NCBI GenBank assembly: GCA_016584305.1
Contig: JACEEZ010002764.1
Location: 47,070-111,069, forward strand
Reading direction: 5' to 3'
Origin: Chionoecetes opilio
Lineage: Eukaryota; Arthropoda; Malacostraca; Decapoda; Majidae
Length of the DNA: 64,000 nucleotides
This document shows positions 11,020 to 22,410 of the stretch, one piece after another; position 1 is the first letter of the stretch; each line of letters begins with the position of its first letter. The position numbers and the translations under genes are program-made. The notes under the pieces are model-generated. The model was not told the origin of the DNA. It saw only the letters and a program-made list of their open reading frames with translations, and did no database searches.

Positions 11020-11190
11020 GTCTCATAGAGACCGATCTTTGGGTAAAGCTGGGACCTCACACACCACGCATCCCGAGCCCTTGCTCGGAGAAGGATCTCG
11101 GAGGACTTGCTCGGAGGACATTAATTGTCGCGTTTCAAGGGAAATATCTCTTGCTGTGAGCGGGGTTCGAACCTATACGCGTGTCAAGAA
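11020..11190 (-). mobile_element. Diverged family 2 SINE fragment
   Basis: On the plus strand it reads gaccgatctttgggtaaagc and gggacctcacacacca, the inverse of the family 2 body. A reverse box B (ggttcgaac) lies at about 11163. The CA tail is missing, so it is a partial, older copy. Confidence 0.6.
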
Positions 11191-11198
11191 TCACATAC

Positions 11199-12087
11199 TA
11201 ATTCCAATGAACTGCAACTCGAGAAATGCCAGTGGTCGCTGGCAGTTTTAACTCAAAGGTTGGTCTACTTGTGTTTTGGCTCCGCGACTAATATTTTCAT
11301 AAATCAATTTCGCGATAAATATTGATGCACCGCATCTGAATACCAAAACATATAGTTCTTCTGTTGTTCTACTAATTATATGGATGACATGCATTACGAT
11401 GGAACGTTCTATAATAGCAAATTAATGCAAATTACTCGCCTCGAGTAGCAAAGCTTAATATATTTTTTACATGTATATTGTGGCATGTAAAATTTGGGCG
11501 ATGTTCACACTGTTTTCTAAGACAGTACTGCTGCGTCTGGAAAACGCTTGTCAAAATACAATAAGCAATGCTTTGGAAAAACGAAGAATAAAGAATGCCG
11601 AAATCGTTCTGTTGCTGCGACAATGTAGGTTATAATTGTGGAGGCGACATGCCGCGGCGGGGAGTGGTGGGGGGGGAAGATTGTGGCGGGGAGATTGAAT
11701 CAAAACATTGCAACTTCACGCGTCGACTCATTGCACTTCCAGGCTTTCTATCTGATTGATACACAATAATAACAGGAAAATATGACTGCCTAGGTATAGA
11801 TAACTTCTAAACATACGTTATTGACTATATAATATCATAGAGTAACATTTACCTCGCCTCCTCAACTATAACCTACTTGGTTATTTGGTTAAATACATGT
11901 TTTACAGAATCAGGCTTCTATACAATATACATATAGAAGAAAATCGTTCTTAATATTATACTTTTGTGTTTTAAGTGCAGTGGAATAAGCCCATATTTTG
12001 TTTTCCAGTAGACCAACTTATTATCAAAAAAGTGAGTTAAAACTGCCAGCGACCCCTGGCATTTCGAGTTCCCGATCTCTCTAATTA
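11199..12087. mobile_element. About 890-bp MITE (family M890, copy 1)
   Basis: The ends are inverted: aactcgagaaatgccagtgg on the left matches the inverse of the right end (ccctggcatttcgagtt), followed on both sides by tcgctggcagttttaactca. The outer flank taatt.../...aattA extends the inverted repeat. A near-identical copy lies at 50434-51320, including minus-strand frames that are shared and carry no recognised domain. It is non-autonomous and the superfamily is unknown. Confidence 0.8.
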
Positions 12088-12323
12088 TCACTGATAGATT
12101 TGCTTCCGACAAAACACTACAGGTATCTGTCGCCCAGCAAGGCTCACGTGACCTGAATCAATACATTTTGATAAAATGAAGATGTCCTTACGAGTGCTTT
12201 TGTCAGGCCACGTGTAACAAACATGTGTTTCTTGTGAATGATATCATTACCAGTCCAGCGCTACACGCATTCCCCTTTTTTTGGCATTAAATCAATCAAT
12301 CATCGCTACACATTCATTACTTA

Positions 12324-14581
12324 TGCTGGGGTCACACATTGGCGAATCGGCTGCGCGAATGGCCGCGAAGCCCAAAAATGGCCGCTTCTCCGTCCGTTAC
12401 GATCAAAACGCCAGGAATTCGCCCACGCATTCGCTTGCCTTCTCCTAGGTTCGAGAGGGTGACGCGCGGTCTGGCACGCCATCTCAAGGGGTTGCCAGAC
12501 CGCGCGAAACTTTTGAAAATTTCAAAACTTTCGCCAGTCAGCGAAAGAGCATCGGGTTATGGCGAATTATCGCAGTTGATTCGCGGGAAGGTCGTACATG
12601 ATTCGCTCTCACCTGCGATAAAATAGCGTCCCTATTGCGTTCTATCGCCATAGGAACGCCAATAATGGCGATGTTGCGCGGGTGTATCTGGCAACTGCGG
12701 GTACTAACGATGTGGCAACGACGCATCTTCACGCATGCGCAGCTCTCTCGCCCCTAAGTACGAGCGACGGGCGACGCTCTTTCATTCTCACCCAGCCACT
12801 GCGCTTCACGGACGTTCCCTCGCCACCTGATACACGTGCCCCCACCCCACCACCATGGTCAAAATACCCAAGAATGAGAATATAACCACCAAGAGGGCTC
12901 TTCTTCAGGAGCCCTCAATTTTTAACCTCAACACACTCTACAAACGTAACTAGGTATTATACCAATTAGTCAGTAAAATGTATTTAAAACTAACCCATTA
13001 TTTCATTATCCTTAAAAAATACAGCCAGCCTTCCCTTAAAGACATAAGTATTCATATAAATTTATTGAACAGAAACAGAAATATCAATACACTCACCTGT
13101 TAGCCAAAATGCCAAAGGCATTCTCCACAACTCGACGTGCCCTGCTGAGTCTGTAGTTATATATCCTCTCTGGTTTAGTCAGGTTTCTATTGGGGTATGG
13201 CTTCATCATCCAGTTGCGGAGAGAGAAAGCATCATCTCCCACGAGGAAGTAGCTTACAGGGTGTGCAGTGGGGTCTCCTGGTAGTGGTTCTGCAGGAGGA
13301 AGGTTGGCTTGCTTGTTTTTCAAAAGTTCTGACAACTTAGACTGTGCAAAGACACCCCCATCCGACTCTGACCCCACAGCTCTGACATCCATGAACATGA
13401 ACTTGTAGTCATAATCAACCACAGCAAGCAGGATCATTGAGAAGTACTTCTTGCAGTTGTAATAGTGGGACCCACTGAAGGCTGGATTTTTAATGCGGAT
13501 GTGCTTCCCATCTATAGCCCCCAGGGTATTGGGGAAATCCCAACGCTCATGAAACCCACGGGCAACTTCCTTCCAGCCCTCGGGTGTGTCAGGCATCTGC
13601 ATGACCTCATCCCCATATGCTGCTACAATGGCTCGGCAGGTCTCAGGTACAAGTAGGGAGATGGTGTTGGGAGCAACGCGAAAGGCATACCCGAGACTCT
13701 TGTATGAATTCCCGGTTGCTAGGAATCTGAGGGTTATTGCAACACGTAGGGCAGGCTCCAATGTCTCCCTCCAGAACGTTCTTGATTTCTCAATGTGGGG
13801 TCGTACACGTTCAACAATTTGATTGAAAAGGTCAGCATCCAGACGGGTGAAGTTTCTATAGAGTAGGGGATCTTGTTCTGCCAGTTCACGCATGAGATTC
13901 TCATGATGCCCATGGGAGGCACGACTGGTTAGGTAGGGGCGTACCCAGACACTTCGGGGCTTCCTTCTCTTCCTACGGTTTTTGAGGTGCAACCAGAGCC
14001 TGACCATGGTCATTAGGTGGCTTCTTTGATAACAAAGAAAAGCTTTAACGAATTCAGGCTCCTCCACAATGTCTTCGGTAATAAGATTAAGGTACTCCAT
14101 GATGGCAATGCAGCAGCTGAAGGGGTATTTTGAGCACTGTGCAGCCAGGTAGTGGGCACCCACTATATATACCACCGTGCCCCACCCACAACGTGCCCAC
14201 GAATGTCTACGAATTATCGCTAGACGAACGCAGGGCAATCGCAATGCATGCGAGAATCTATTGCAAATTATCGCCCTAAATGACAACACATTGTAGTGGA
14301 TTCGCCGACCTTACGATACATCGCCATCGCAAGTTGGGCGATACATCGCCGTAGGCTGTGACCTTCCCTCGAATATATTGCGCCTCATCTCCAACGATTG
14401 CGTTGGCAGGGCGAATGAACGCGGGGTGGTCGAGGGACATGGCGATGGGGTTCGCTCAAAATGGCGATTTCTGTCAAGAGCCTAGACTTCGCCATTTCCG
14501 GACGGGGAATCCGGAACGAATCGGCCATTTTTTTGTTCGCAGACATTCGCGCAGCCGATTCGCCAATGTGTGACCCCAGCA
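12324..14581. mobile_element. PIF/Harbinger transposon with TTA target duplication
   Basis: The left terminus is TGCTGGGGTCACACATTGG and the right terminus is its inverse; the inverted repeat continues for at least 37 bp through the gcgaatcggctgcgcgaat stretch. TTA flanks both sides (12321-12323 and 14582-14584), the typical 3-bp Harbinger duplication. Subterminal regions are dense in gcgaat/attcgc motifs, likely transposase-binding repeats. It contains one transposase exon; I see no companion Myb/SANT gene. Confidence 0.92.
13097..14100 (-). CDS. PIF/Harbinger (HARBI1-like) DDE transposase, exon 1
   Basis: A roughly 335-codon exon reads as a HARBI1-type nuclease. Catalytic positions are visible as AIDGKHI (first Asp), VGDDAFSL (second Asp) and VENAFG (Glu), with KSLGYAFRVAPNTIS before them and FMDVRAVGSESDGGVF between. 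The ATG at 14098-14100 (MEYLNLITEDIVEEP) is preferred over an upstream ATG at 14287-14289, which would translate subterminal repeat sequence. The exon ends FGILANR at AG|GTGAGT, a good splice donor (13097/13096). The usual downstream residues (about RFR...LHN) are not found in 12324-13090, so the last exon seems lost. Expected role: DNA cleavage and transposition in the nucleus. Confidence 0.88.
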
Positions 14582-14584
14582 TTA

Positions 14585-15102
14585 TGCTTCTCTTTAGACA
14601 ATCTGAGTGTGAAGCATAATGACAAATACGATACGTGTTGGCATCGTGTTCAGCAAGCGCCAGGGGACACAGAAGCACGGTCGCGAGGTGAAGGTTGCGG
14701 GTATTTCTGGTCCCAGACACGCTCGACACGCTTGTAGCAAATCCCTGAAGACATCCAGGACGTAATCATGCAAGGCTCTCCAGCTCATAAGGTACGGGGA
14801 GACACCCTAGAGAAGATAGCCTCCAGCTTAACCTTGTTTCCTGAAGAACTAGAAAATACAAAGTCAATAGACCAGTATTCCCTTGTTTTCATACACCTAA
14901 GGAACAAAATAAGATTTGTTCATGTGTATCTTGCAGTATAATAAGGCTAGAGTAAAAGCGCAGCTCTTCCAGAAAGGTAATGTTTTCACTTGGACACACA
15001 CTAGATATCCACAATAATTACAAGGGCAATGCAACCTTTGTGTGCTGACAGCCGGTGTTTATTTATTTCTATGGAGGCACATTTCTAGTTTTGGAGTCTC
15101 CA
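14585..15102. other. Intervening sequence, no gene seen
   Basis: Frames of 60-110 codons overlap the Harbinger terminus or lack recognisable domains. Confidence 0.5.
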
Positions 15103-15348
15103 CCCGCTGGCCAAGAAAACCGTGGCCTTGTGACCCGCTGGCCAAGAAAACTGTGGCCTTGTGACCCGCTGACCAAAAAAACGTGGCCTTGTGACCCGCT
15201 GACCAAAAAAACGTGGCCTTGTGACCCGCTGACCAAGAAAACGTGTACCTTGTGACCCGCTGACCAAGAAAAACGTGGCCTTGTGACCCGCTGACCAAGA
15301 AAACGTGTTCTTGTGACCCGCTGACCAAGAAAAATGTGGCCTTGTGAC
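15103..15348. repeat. 30-31-bp minisatellite, 8 copies
   Basis: Units of the form cccgctgaccaagaaaacgt followed by ggccttgtga start at 15103, 15134, 15165, 15195, 15225, 15256, 15287 and 15317. Period alternates between 30 and 31 bp according to A-run length. It lies about 50 bp outside a Helitron end. Confidence 0.93.
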
Positions 15349-15401
15349 GAAAAAACTGACGTGCCGGGTGGACCAGAAGTGATGTGTTGTTACATGAGTC
15401 A

Positions 15402-16096
15402 CTAGCCGCAAAGCCGCCCTCCGGGCGGACTTTTTGGCTAGCTCCTGCGGAGGGCTATTGGTGGGCCATCGGCCCACCACCTGTGTTTGGTGGGCCGAAG
15501 GCCCACCAAACACAGACTCTCCAGATAGCCCCTTCTAGCTTTCCTGAAATCATGGATGTAGAAATGTATGTATTAACGCCAACCTATTCACATCACCCCC
15601 AACCCATTCACTCACCCATTACCCATCACCCCACACCCATTCACTCACCCATTACCCACCACCCCCCACCCATTCACTCACCCATTATCCATCACCACAC
15701 ACCCATTCACTCACCCATTACCCATCACCCCCCATCTATTCCCTCACCCATCACCCATCACCCCCCACCCATTCACTCACCCATCACCCCACACCCATTA
15801 CCCATCACCCCACACCCATTACCCATCACCCCACCCATTCACTCACCCATTACCCATCACCCTACATCAAGGTTTCCTCAATTCTCGCAACCCACTTTTT
15901 TTTCACAATTCTCGCTAATAGGCTGCTAAAAAAAAGAAAAAAAAAAAGTGATCGGATCATCTCATAAATGGGCTTAAAACCTTCCCCTGCTCGAGCCGGT
16001 TCCAAAACTGTGCCATATGAGGGGATTCCGCAACAGGGGTCGGCACCTGGAGAGGACACACACACACACACACACTTTCGCTTATATTATTATAGA
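15402..16096 (-). mobile_element. Non-autonomous Helitron (copy 2)
   Basis: The minus-strand 3' terminus CTAG is at 15402-15405, next to the GC-rich gccgccctccgggcgg palindrome. The 5' TCTATAATAATATAAGCG end is near 16096; a start three bases further out (TCTTCTATAA after A) is equally plausible. The central minisatellite (about 15590-15860) consists of cattcactcacccattaccc-like units. The proline/histidine-rich frame over it is not a gene. Confidence 0.85.
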
Positions 16097-16152
16097 AGAT
16101 AAGGCCTCGAGGATTAGCGCGGAAATGTCCACTTAACTTTACGAACTTTTTG

Positions 16153-16186
16153 ATGTGTGTGTGTGTGTGTGTGTGTGACGTGTGTG

Positions 16187-16219
<33 letters not shown>

Positions 16220-16266
16220 ACTGTGTGTGTGTGTGTGTGTGTGACTGTGCGTGTGTGTGTGTGTTT
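16153..16266. repeat. (GT)n microsatellite with GAC interruptions
   Basis: GT repeats broken at intervals by gac, suggesting short higher-order duplication. Confidence 0.95.
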
Positions 16267-16677
16267 GTGTTTAATTCTTTGGAATGTGAAGTAGATTTTG
16301 TTTATTTATGTTCGTCTCTGTTAGCCCAAACAGTGACGGGGAGCCACAAAGCCAGTGTTCATTCGATCATTAAAATATCCAATGAAAGGTAGACCCTAAT
16401 ACTGATATATGAATTATCCACAAACTTATTTTCGTTTGTGATGGATTGAAATATCAGCATTTATGTATTTTTTTGTTATTCCTGCCAACTTAGAGGCTTT
16501 TTTTGTCTTGCCACGATGAATCTCTCGACATTTGATTTTTAATTTACTTTGATCCACCTACTTAGCTTTGAACCTGATAAAGTTACGACACCTTTTGTTT
16601 GCCTCCCAGAGTGCCTATGACGTGAAATAGTTGCATAGCTAATGTTTGAAGCTGATATAGTGTTAACCCCTTCACGC

Positions 16678-18653
16678 CAGGGAATTTTTTTACATCATCA
16701 CTGGGCGACCATTTGGTCGCCCAGTGATGAAAAACTGTCGCCCAGTAAGACTATTTTCAAGCTACTGGGCGACAAGATATTTATTCATATAATCCTTCCT
16801 GGATGCAATGGATCATCATGTTTGTGTGTGCTGAATGTGTGTGCAATATCCATAAGTGCATTCCTATTACTGCTATGATCTTCATTTATATTTTTTATTT
16901 TTTATTAATGTTTATATCATGTTATGGCGCCATCGATACGGGCACACTGGAATTCAGTATCCACATCCGAAAACAGCACACGGAATGAAAAGGCAACATT
17001 AAATGGCTTTCTGAAACGCTGGAAAGAAAGTGGTGACCAAGAAGACTATACAGCACTGTTGCTTGATCTCCTTCCCTTATTTGAAAAAAATACAAAAAGA
17101 TAGCTTCAGAAATCTATGGCTAATAACACTCTGTGATATTGAAGTATCTAAATCTGATGCTCTTGCTTTTGTCACATTAATGGAATCTGGTCCATTTCCA
17201 GGAGGTTAAGAAGAAAAGGTGCAGGAAAGTCATGAAGTTTCAAAAAGAGAAAGTGGAAGGAGAATGGCTCACAATCGGTGTGTTACAACAAGGAGAAACA
17301 CATCAAGTGTTACAACTGAAATCGTCTTGGGTGCAAAGGAATATCTATCACAAAGACTTGATCTGGAACAAGAGCACACAATAAAACAATGAAAATGTTC
17401 TCTGAGGAAAAGACAGCCGCACAGATGATTGGTTCAACAAGAAAGATTGTGGAGATTTTTTTTGGCGTAGACTCAGTTACGAAATTTTCTGAAGAACTTA
17501 TTGGACATTTTGTTTCTGAAAATCTTTCCGTTCCGAATAATATTACAGATGTAACAAGAAAACTGCACCAAATATTGAAAATGTGTCAATCTGGAACTGT
17601 GTTTTCCAAACTGGTTCAAGCCTTCCTGCCACTAACCTCTCACGGTATTGGCCCTGAACGAGCTGTCTCATGTCAAAGGCCCCAAACAATCAAGCTACTC
17701 AAGAGAGGCCATTAACAGTCGGGTGTATATAGCCCAAAACACAAGAAGGGACTGCACACTTTGATCCAAGACCAGCTGTGGCAAAGTTTCTACAGTAAAA
17801 GCAGCGCAGTTACAGTCCCAGACAAAGAATTGTATAAAGATAGACATTTCATAAAAAATCTTTGGCAAGGAAAGTTCAGCTTAATTTGTATCTTTACATT
17901 TTGTTCCATGATCATATTGATGCATTTTATTTAATCATAATTTTTATTCTAATAGTGTCTGACTGTTAGTTTGTGGCAATTCATATTTTTCTTACTGTCG
18001 TAATTATCTCTGCTGCTGATAACATAAGCCATTATATTATCATTACAGTATTCTTATTCGCAACGCTATATATTATGCAATTTTACTGAGTTACAGAAAC
18101 TTTACATTAATATTCTATTATTGCTAGTGTAAATGTGCCAATTTTTTTTTTTTTAGTACTTTGATATAGCCAAGGGTTACCTGTTTAAAAATGAAGTCAT
18201 TATTATATCTTCTTTCCTACTTTAATGTTCGTGTGACCATCTTTTATCACATCGCAGTATTTACTCTCCTAGCTCATGTTTGTGTACAAGTGCTAAGTTG
18301 TAATTTACACTGTTTTGGTTTATTTAGCCTATACTTAACATTTTGTTTCATAACCATTTGTTTCTTGCATAAAGTAATTGTCTGTATAAAAAAAAGTTGC
18401 GTGGCTTACACTACAGCATACTATAATATACAGGTTAATGGATAAATCATTTTTTTTTATAAAGTTAAGCCAATTGTTGGTGCCACTGGAAGATTCATAA
18501 ACACAGCATGGGAAGGGGGGGGGTCCTCACACAACAGATAAAATGGGGAGAATGATGTTTTAAAAAAACTGTAGTACAACAGTTATGCCGACAACCACCC
18601 TTCTGGATATCCACGGAATGTCGCCCAGTGAAATTTGCTTAAAAAATGCACTG
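16678..18653 (+). mobile_element. Degenerate hAT transposon with 8-bp target duplication
   Basis: The left end CAGGGAATTTTTTTA and the right end (inverse CAGTGCATTTTTTAA) are related inverted ends, each followed by cactgggcgac. Extra copies of the ctgggcgac motif cluster near 16700-16780, as hAT subterminal repeats do. The flanks are cttcacgc (16670-16677) and cttcacgt (18654-18661), an 8-bp duplication with one mismatch. The element inserted into a ttaaccccttcacg stretch that looks like a piggyBac-type terminus. Confidence 0.8.
16920..17900 (+). pseudogene. hAT transposase remnant
   Basis: Three frames carry pieces. First is WNSVSTSENSTRNEKATLNG then FLKRWKESGDQEDYTALLLD. Second is a 108-codon frame at 17389-17715 starting MKMFSEEKTAAQMIG and ending LTSHGIGPERAVSCQR, which looks like the hAT C-terminal dimerisation region (H-x-x-x-x-E-R-A/V-x-S). 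Third is a tail, FDPRPAVAKFL, with RHFIKNLW-like sequence further on in another frame. Several stops and frameshifts separate them, and the N-terminal zinc finger and first catalytic Asp are not recognisable. Non-functional. Confidence 0.6.
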
Positions 18654-18685
18654 CTTCACGTCCAGATCTTTCGTTTCCTTTGCTA

Positions 18686-19290
18686 TCTATAATAATATAA
18701 GCGAAAGTGTGTGTGTGTGTGTCCGCGATAGGTGCCGCCCCCCGTGCCCCAATCCCATCATATGGCACAGTTTTGGAACCAGCTCGACCAGGGGCAACTT
18801 TTAAGCCCACGTATGAGATGATCCGATCACTTTTTTTCTCTCTTTTTTTTAGCAGCCTATTAGCGAGAACTGTGAAAAAAAATGTGGGTTGCGAGAATTG
18901 AGGAAACCTTGATGTAGGGTGTGATGGGTAGGAGTGAAGGGGGTGATATGGGTGGGGTGATGGGTAATGGGTGTGGGGTGATGGGTGAGTGAATGGGTGG
19001 GGGGTGATGGGTGAGGGAATAGGTGGGAGGTGATGGGTGAGTGAATGGGTGTGTGGTGATGGGTAATGGGTGAGTGAATGGGTGGGGGGTGATGGGTAAG
19101 GCGTTAATACATACATTTCTACTTCCATGATTTCAGGAAAGTTAGAAGGGGCTATCTGGCGAGTCTGTGTTTGGTGGGCCTTCGGCCCACCAAACACACT
19201 CTCCAGAAAGCTGTGTTTGGTGGGCCGAAGCCAATAGCCCTCCGCAGGAGCTAGCCAAAAAGTCCGCCCGGAGGGCGGCTTTGCGGCTAG
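18686..19290 (+). mobile_element. Non-autonomous Helitron (copy 3)
   Basis: It starts TCTATAATAATATAAGCG after A and ends gcggCTAG before T. The GC palindrome ccgcccggagggcgg precedes the end. The internal minisatellite (about 18925-19100) has fewer units than the copies at 5788 and 15402. A second partial copy of the gtttggtgggcc stem is duplicated near 19205. Confidence 0.85.
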
Positions 19291-19578
19291 TACATAATAA
19301 TCTGTTGTTAGCCATAAAATAACGAACTAACTGAATATACCAAAGTAGTTAGTCGACAAGGATACTAAACAGGTCATATCTATAAAAACATTGCTTATAT
19401 TAAATAAAAATCGTCTAATGGTACCCAAATTACAATGGAAATTACGTTCTAGATTAGATATTTAGATATTTATTAACCACAAAGAAATCAGATATACGAT
19501 GCAGCCATTGTTGTCACGGTCCGTGGTCATATATAAACCATACAAAACAACATTTGCAAAACAAGATGACTTAACTTG

Positions 19579-19811
19579 AGCCGTGTTTTTGTCGTCCAAG
19601 CACCGTCTTGGATTACGAAGACCACTCCAATAACACTTGCTGAAATGTGTGTTATACTGCTTTGTGATATTGTTTGCAATGTTTTGGACTGATTATTATT
19701 TCGGTCCCTGCCAAGCTTGTTGTGTTTTTGTCGCAGAAACCAATCCGTTTTCAATTGCGAGAAAAAACGGTCTTCGTACCAAGACGATGCTTGGACGACA
19801 AAAACACGGCT
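19579..19811. mobile_element. Small MITE, 43-bp inverted ends
   Basis: The left end agccgtgtttttgtcgtcc and the right end ggacgacaaaaacacggct are inverse. The match extends about 43 bp with one or two mismatches (continuing through aagcaccgtcttgg). The interior is about 145 bp with no ORF. Target duplication not clear; superfamily unknown. Confidence 0.78.
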
Positions 19812-20089
19812 ATAACAAAACAAAGAAAAAAACTTTACCCATAATACTAAAATAATGTATATAGATACAAATCCCACTTTCACAATAAAAGGGAATAAAA
19901 TACAAACCTTTCAAGTATAAAGTAAAAAGAACCTATACCAAATCATTAGCTTAACACCAAGTACATTTAAACAGACAGCCAATCAACGCTGCCATCCATC
20001 GTTGTGTCTTGTTAGGCGAGCTTTCTGGATGATTTCTTTTTTACTCTAGTCAGCACTCATTGTCAACGGCGTTGTAGCAAGAAGGAACG

Positions 20090-20229
20090 GGAGAGAGAGA
20101 GAGAGAGAGAGAGGGCAAGGGAGAGAGAGGGCAAGGGAGAGAGAGGGAAAGAGAGAGGGAGGGAGAGAGAAAGGGGGCGAGGGAGGGAGAGAGAAAGAGA
20201 GGGAAAGAGAGAGGGCGAGGGGGGAAGAT

Positions 20230-20308
<79 letters not shown>
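20090..20308. repeat. (GA)n and GA/GGGCAAGG low-complexity tract
   Basis: GA repeats interrupted by gggcaagg and gggcgagg, then about 33 uninterrupted GA units. The serine/leucine-rich frame across it is an artefact. Confidence 0.95.
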
Positions 20309-20311
<3 letters not shown>

Positions 20312-20847
20312 CTACGACTATGAATAAATTAACACAACGCAATGGATAAATGAAAAAAATATGAGTCACATAACATGCATGACTATAGCCACTTTTCGAC
20401 GCATCATCAGAGTTAAATGTAGCTGTTGCCAAAACCCAATTAAACAAAATTTAATGGGCAATGTGCATGAGTAATGGATGCAATCATGTCTCGGGCTTAT
20501 TGGAGCCGCTTTACGCCCCGCTACTCTGCGTCCTTCACGGCCGTACATGTCACCTGTAAGGTATGCCTGCGACCAAAGCCATCCCTTAGTACTAATGTAA
20601 CGAATAAGATCACACTTAACTTGGGAAATAAGGTGGTCAGTGCACGCTAAACCCAGCCGTCCAATGTGACGCTCACGCCAGCAGACTCCGCCGAGGCGCT
20701 GAGCCGGACACAAGGGTTTGCTGCATTAAAACATGATTCAATATTTGGAGTTGGAAAAAAGTATAACAAAACTGTTAATTTTTTTGAAATCACAGCCCAT
20801 ATTATAATGAAGTTCATTATGATTTTTCATAATCAATTATACAGTCA

Positions 20848-20883
<36 letters not shown>

Positions 20884-21391
20884 ATGGCCACCCCTTGAGC
20901 GAGTATCAAGGAATAGGCATCAGCGTACTTAAATTAAACTAATAATAATAACTGATAATAATCCCAGTTTTAAAACCAAGTCGAGTAGGGCGGATACCCC
21001 CTGATTAGTATGTTTAGATAGAGTTCATGCTGTAAATGTGTCAGACAGACTGCCTTGCCACCAGACACACATGCACTCCATGGGTGTTGTGTACATCAAG
21101 GGAACATCAAGGAGTATTACGTAGTGCCACTGTATATTGTGATGCTGTGTGTGCCTCTCCTCTTCCGGGTCTCTTATCTGATTATGAATTTCTTTATCAT
21201 TCGTATTTTCGTGGCACACTGTATTCCAGCACCTCGGCCTTATTGTCATTAACACGCGAGCCCCTTGGCGGCGGCCTAGTATTTCATGGTCTGATATTCT
21301 CCCCGCAGCGCCCCTCCATTACTGTCTTTTTTGTTTATTACCATCGCCCATCTGGGAAATGTATTATTTTTATTTATTTCAGCCAAAGTTT

Positions 21392-21394
<3 letters not shown>
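20309..21394. other. About 1.1 kb with no recognised gene
   Basis: Contains a short (GA)n at 20852-20882. Frames of 60-160 codons on both strands overlap one another and show no domain I recognise. Confidence 0.5.

Positions 21395-21444
<50 letters not shown>
21395..21444. repeat. (CA)n microsatellite
   Basis: About 25 CA units joined directly to a truncated family 2 SINE. Confidence 0.96.
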
Positions 21445-21446
<2 letters not shown>

Positions 21447-21628
21447 GGATTTTTCCACTGTGAAATTCGGGCGGTACTGTCCCCCTCGAGCAAGGGGATG
21501 GGGGTGTGTGGTGTGTGAGGTCCCAGCATTGCCCAAAGATCGGTAATAATGAGCTCCAAGCTCGCACTGAGTGGGTGAAACTGGCGATCGCGATCCAGCT
21601 CGCGTGGACAAGACCATGGGTGAACACA
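21445..21628 (+). mobile_element. Family 2 SINE, head missing (copy 3)
   Basis: It starts inside the body at ggggatttttcc, lacks both tRNA promoter boxes, and continues with ttcgggcg, gatcggtaataat and gcgatcgcg to gggtgaacacaca. The CA tract replaces the head, in contrast to the copies at 5039 and 10378, where CA precedes an intact head. Confidence 0.8.
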
Positions 21629-21954
21629 CACACAACACCTCAGATCAGTTACCTCAATATTTAAAAAAATATAAACTCATGGTGTGGGTCTGTGGGATGT
21701 GTGGAGGAGAGGGTTCATGTAGGGCAATACTCATTCCAACCTGGGCCCCCTTCACCCCGCCTCACCCCGCCCGCCCCGTAAGGCAATTAATTAGCATGTC
21801 CCTATTGCTTGTCTAGAGCAGGGCTCCCTAACCTTTTCAGCCCGCGGGCCAGTGTCTGCTGAAGCAGAGCTAACGGGATAACGGCCGCATTATGAGATGA
21901 TACAGAAAAATTCAACATAACACAAGATGTTTAATATCATGCATTTTTATTGAT

Positions 21955-22410
21955 CCCTAGAACACAAACGTCGGATGTCACAGGGCCGACGCTAAATCGA
22001 TCACGTTATCAGTGCGTAGATATGGGTCCTGGCTGGCCGACCGCATATTCCCCAACTCTATGCGAGAATGTGGTATCAAAGTGAAGACGCTTGGCTGTAG
22101 CTCCGAAACTAACCATAGAATTTTCTCGAATATACGCTCATTGTGATTCCCACACAAAGTTCCCATCTTCCGTTTCGAAAACCTACCCAACCTAACCGTA
22201 ACCTAATTTAACCTAACCTTACTTGTTCAAGAGTAAACACGACATACTGCTCCAGAAAACGGGAATATGCAGAGAAAATATTATTTTCTCTGTATTGTTT
22301 TAGATAATAATACATTTTGGTTGTAATTGTGTTCTTTCATAAGAAAAAATTGGTCTGTCACATCCAACGTTTGTGATACACAGTACAACATTGACGTTTG
22401 TGTTCTAGGG
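21955..22410. mobile_element. Nested element with CCCTAGAACACAAACG ends
   Basis: ccctagaacacaaacgtc at 21955 is matched in reverse by gacgtttgtgttctaggg ending at 22410. A second inverted match (atgtcaca with tgtcacat) lies just inside. It sits within the hAT at 21819 and itself contains the MITE at 22043, so three levels of nesting can be read here. Confidence 0.65.
22043..22270 (+). mobile_element. Small MITE with GCATATTCCC ends (family G, copy 1)
   Basis: gcatattccccaactc opens and gttttc-type sequence then gggaatatgc closes, so the ends are inverted. Shared internal markers with copies at 45024 (inverted) and 58512 are tgaagacgcttggctgtagc, tcattgtgattcccaca and a cluster of aacctaac-type motifs near the right side. 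Confidence 0.75.

Noticed and set aside
15570..15929. Proline/histidine-rich 181-codon frame
   Set aside because: It is the translated internal minisatellite of a Helitron; the same kind of frame appears in the other Helitron copies.
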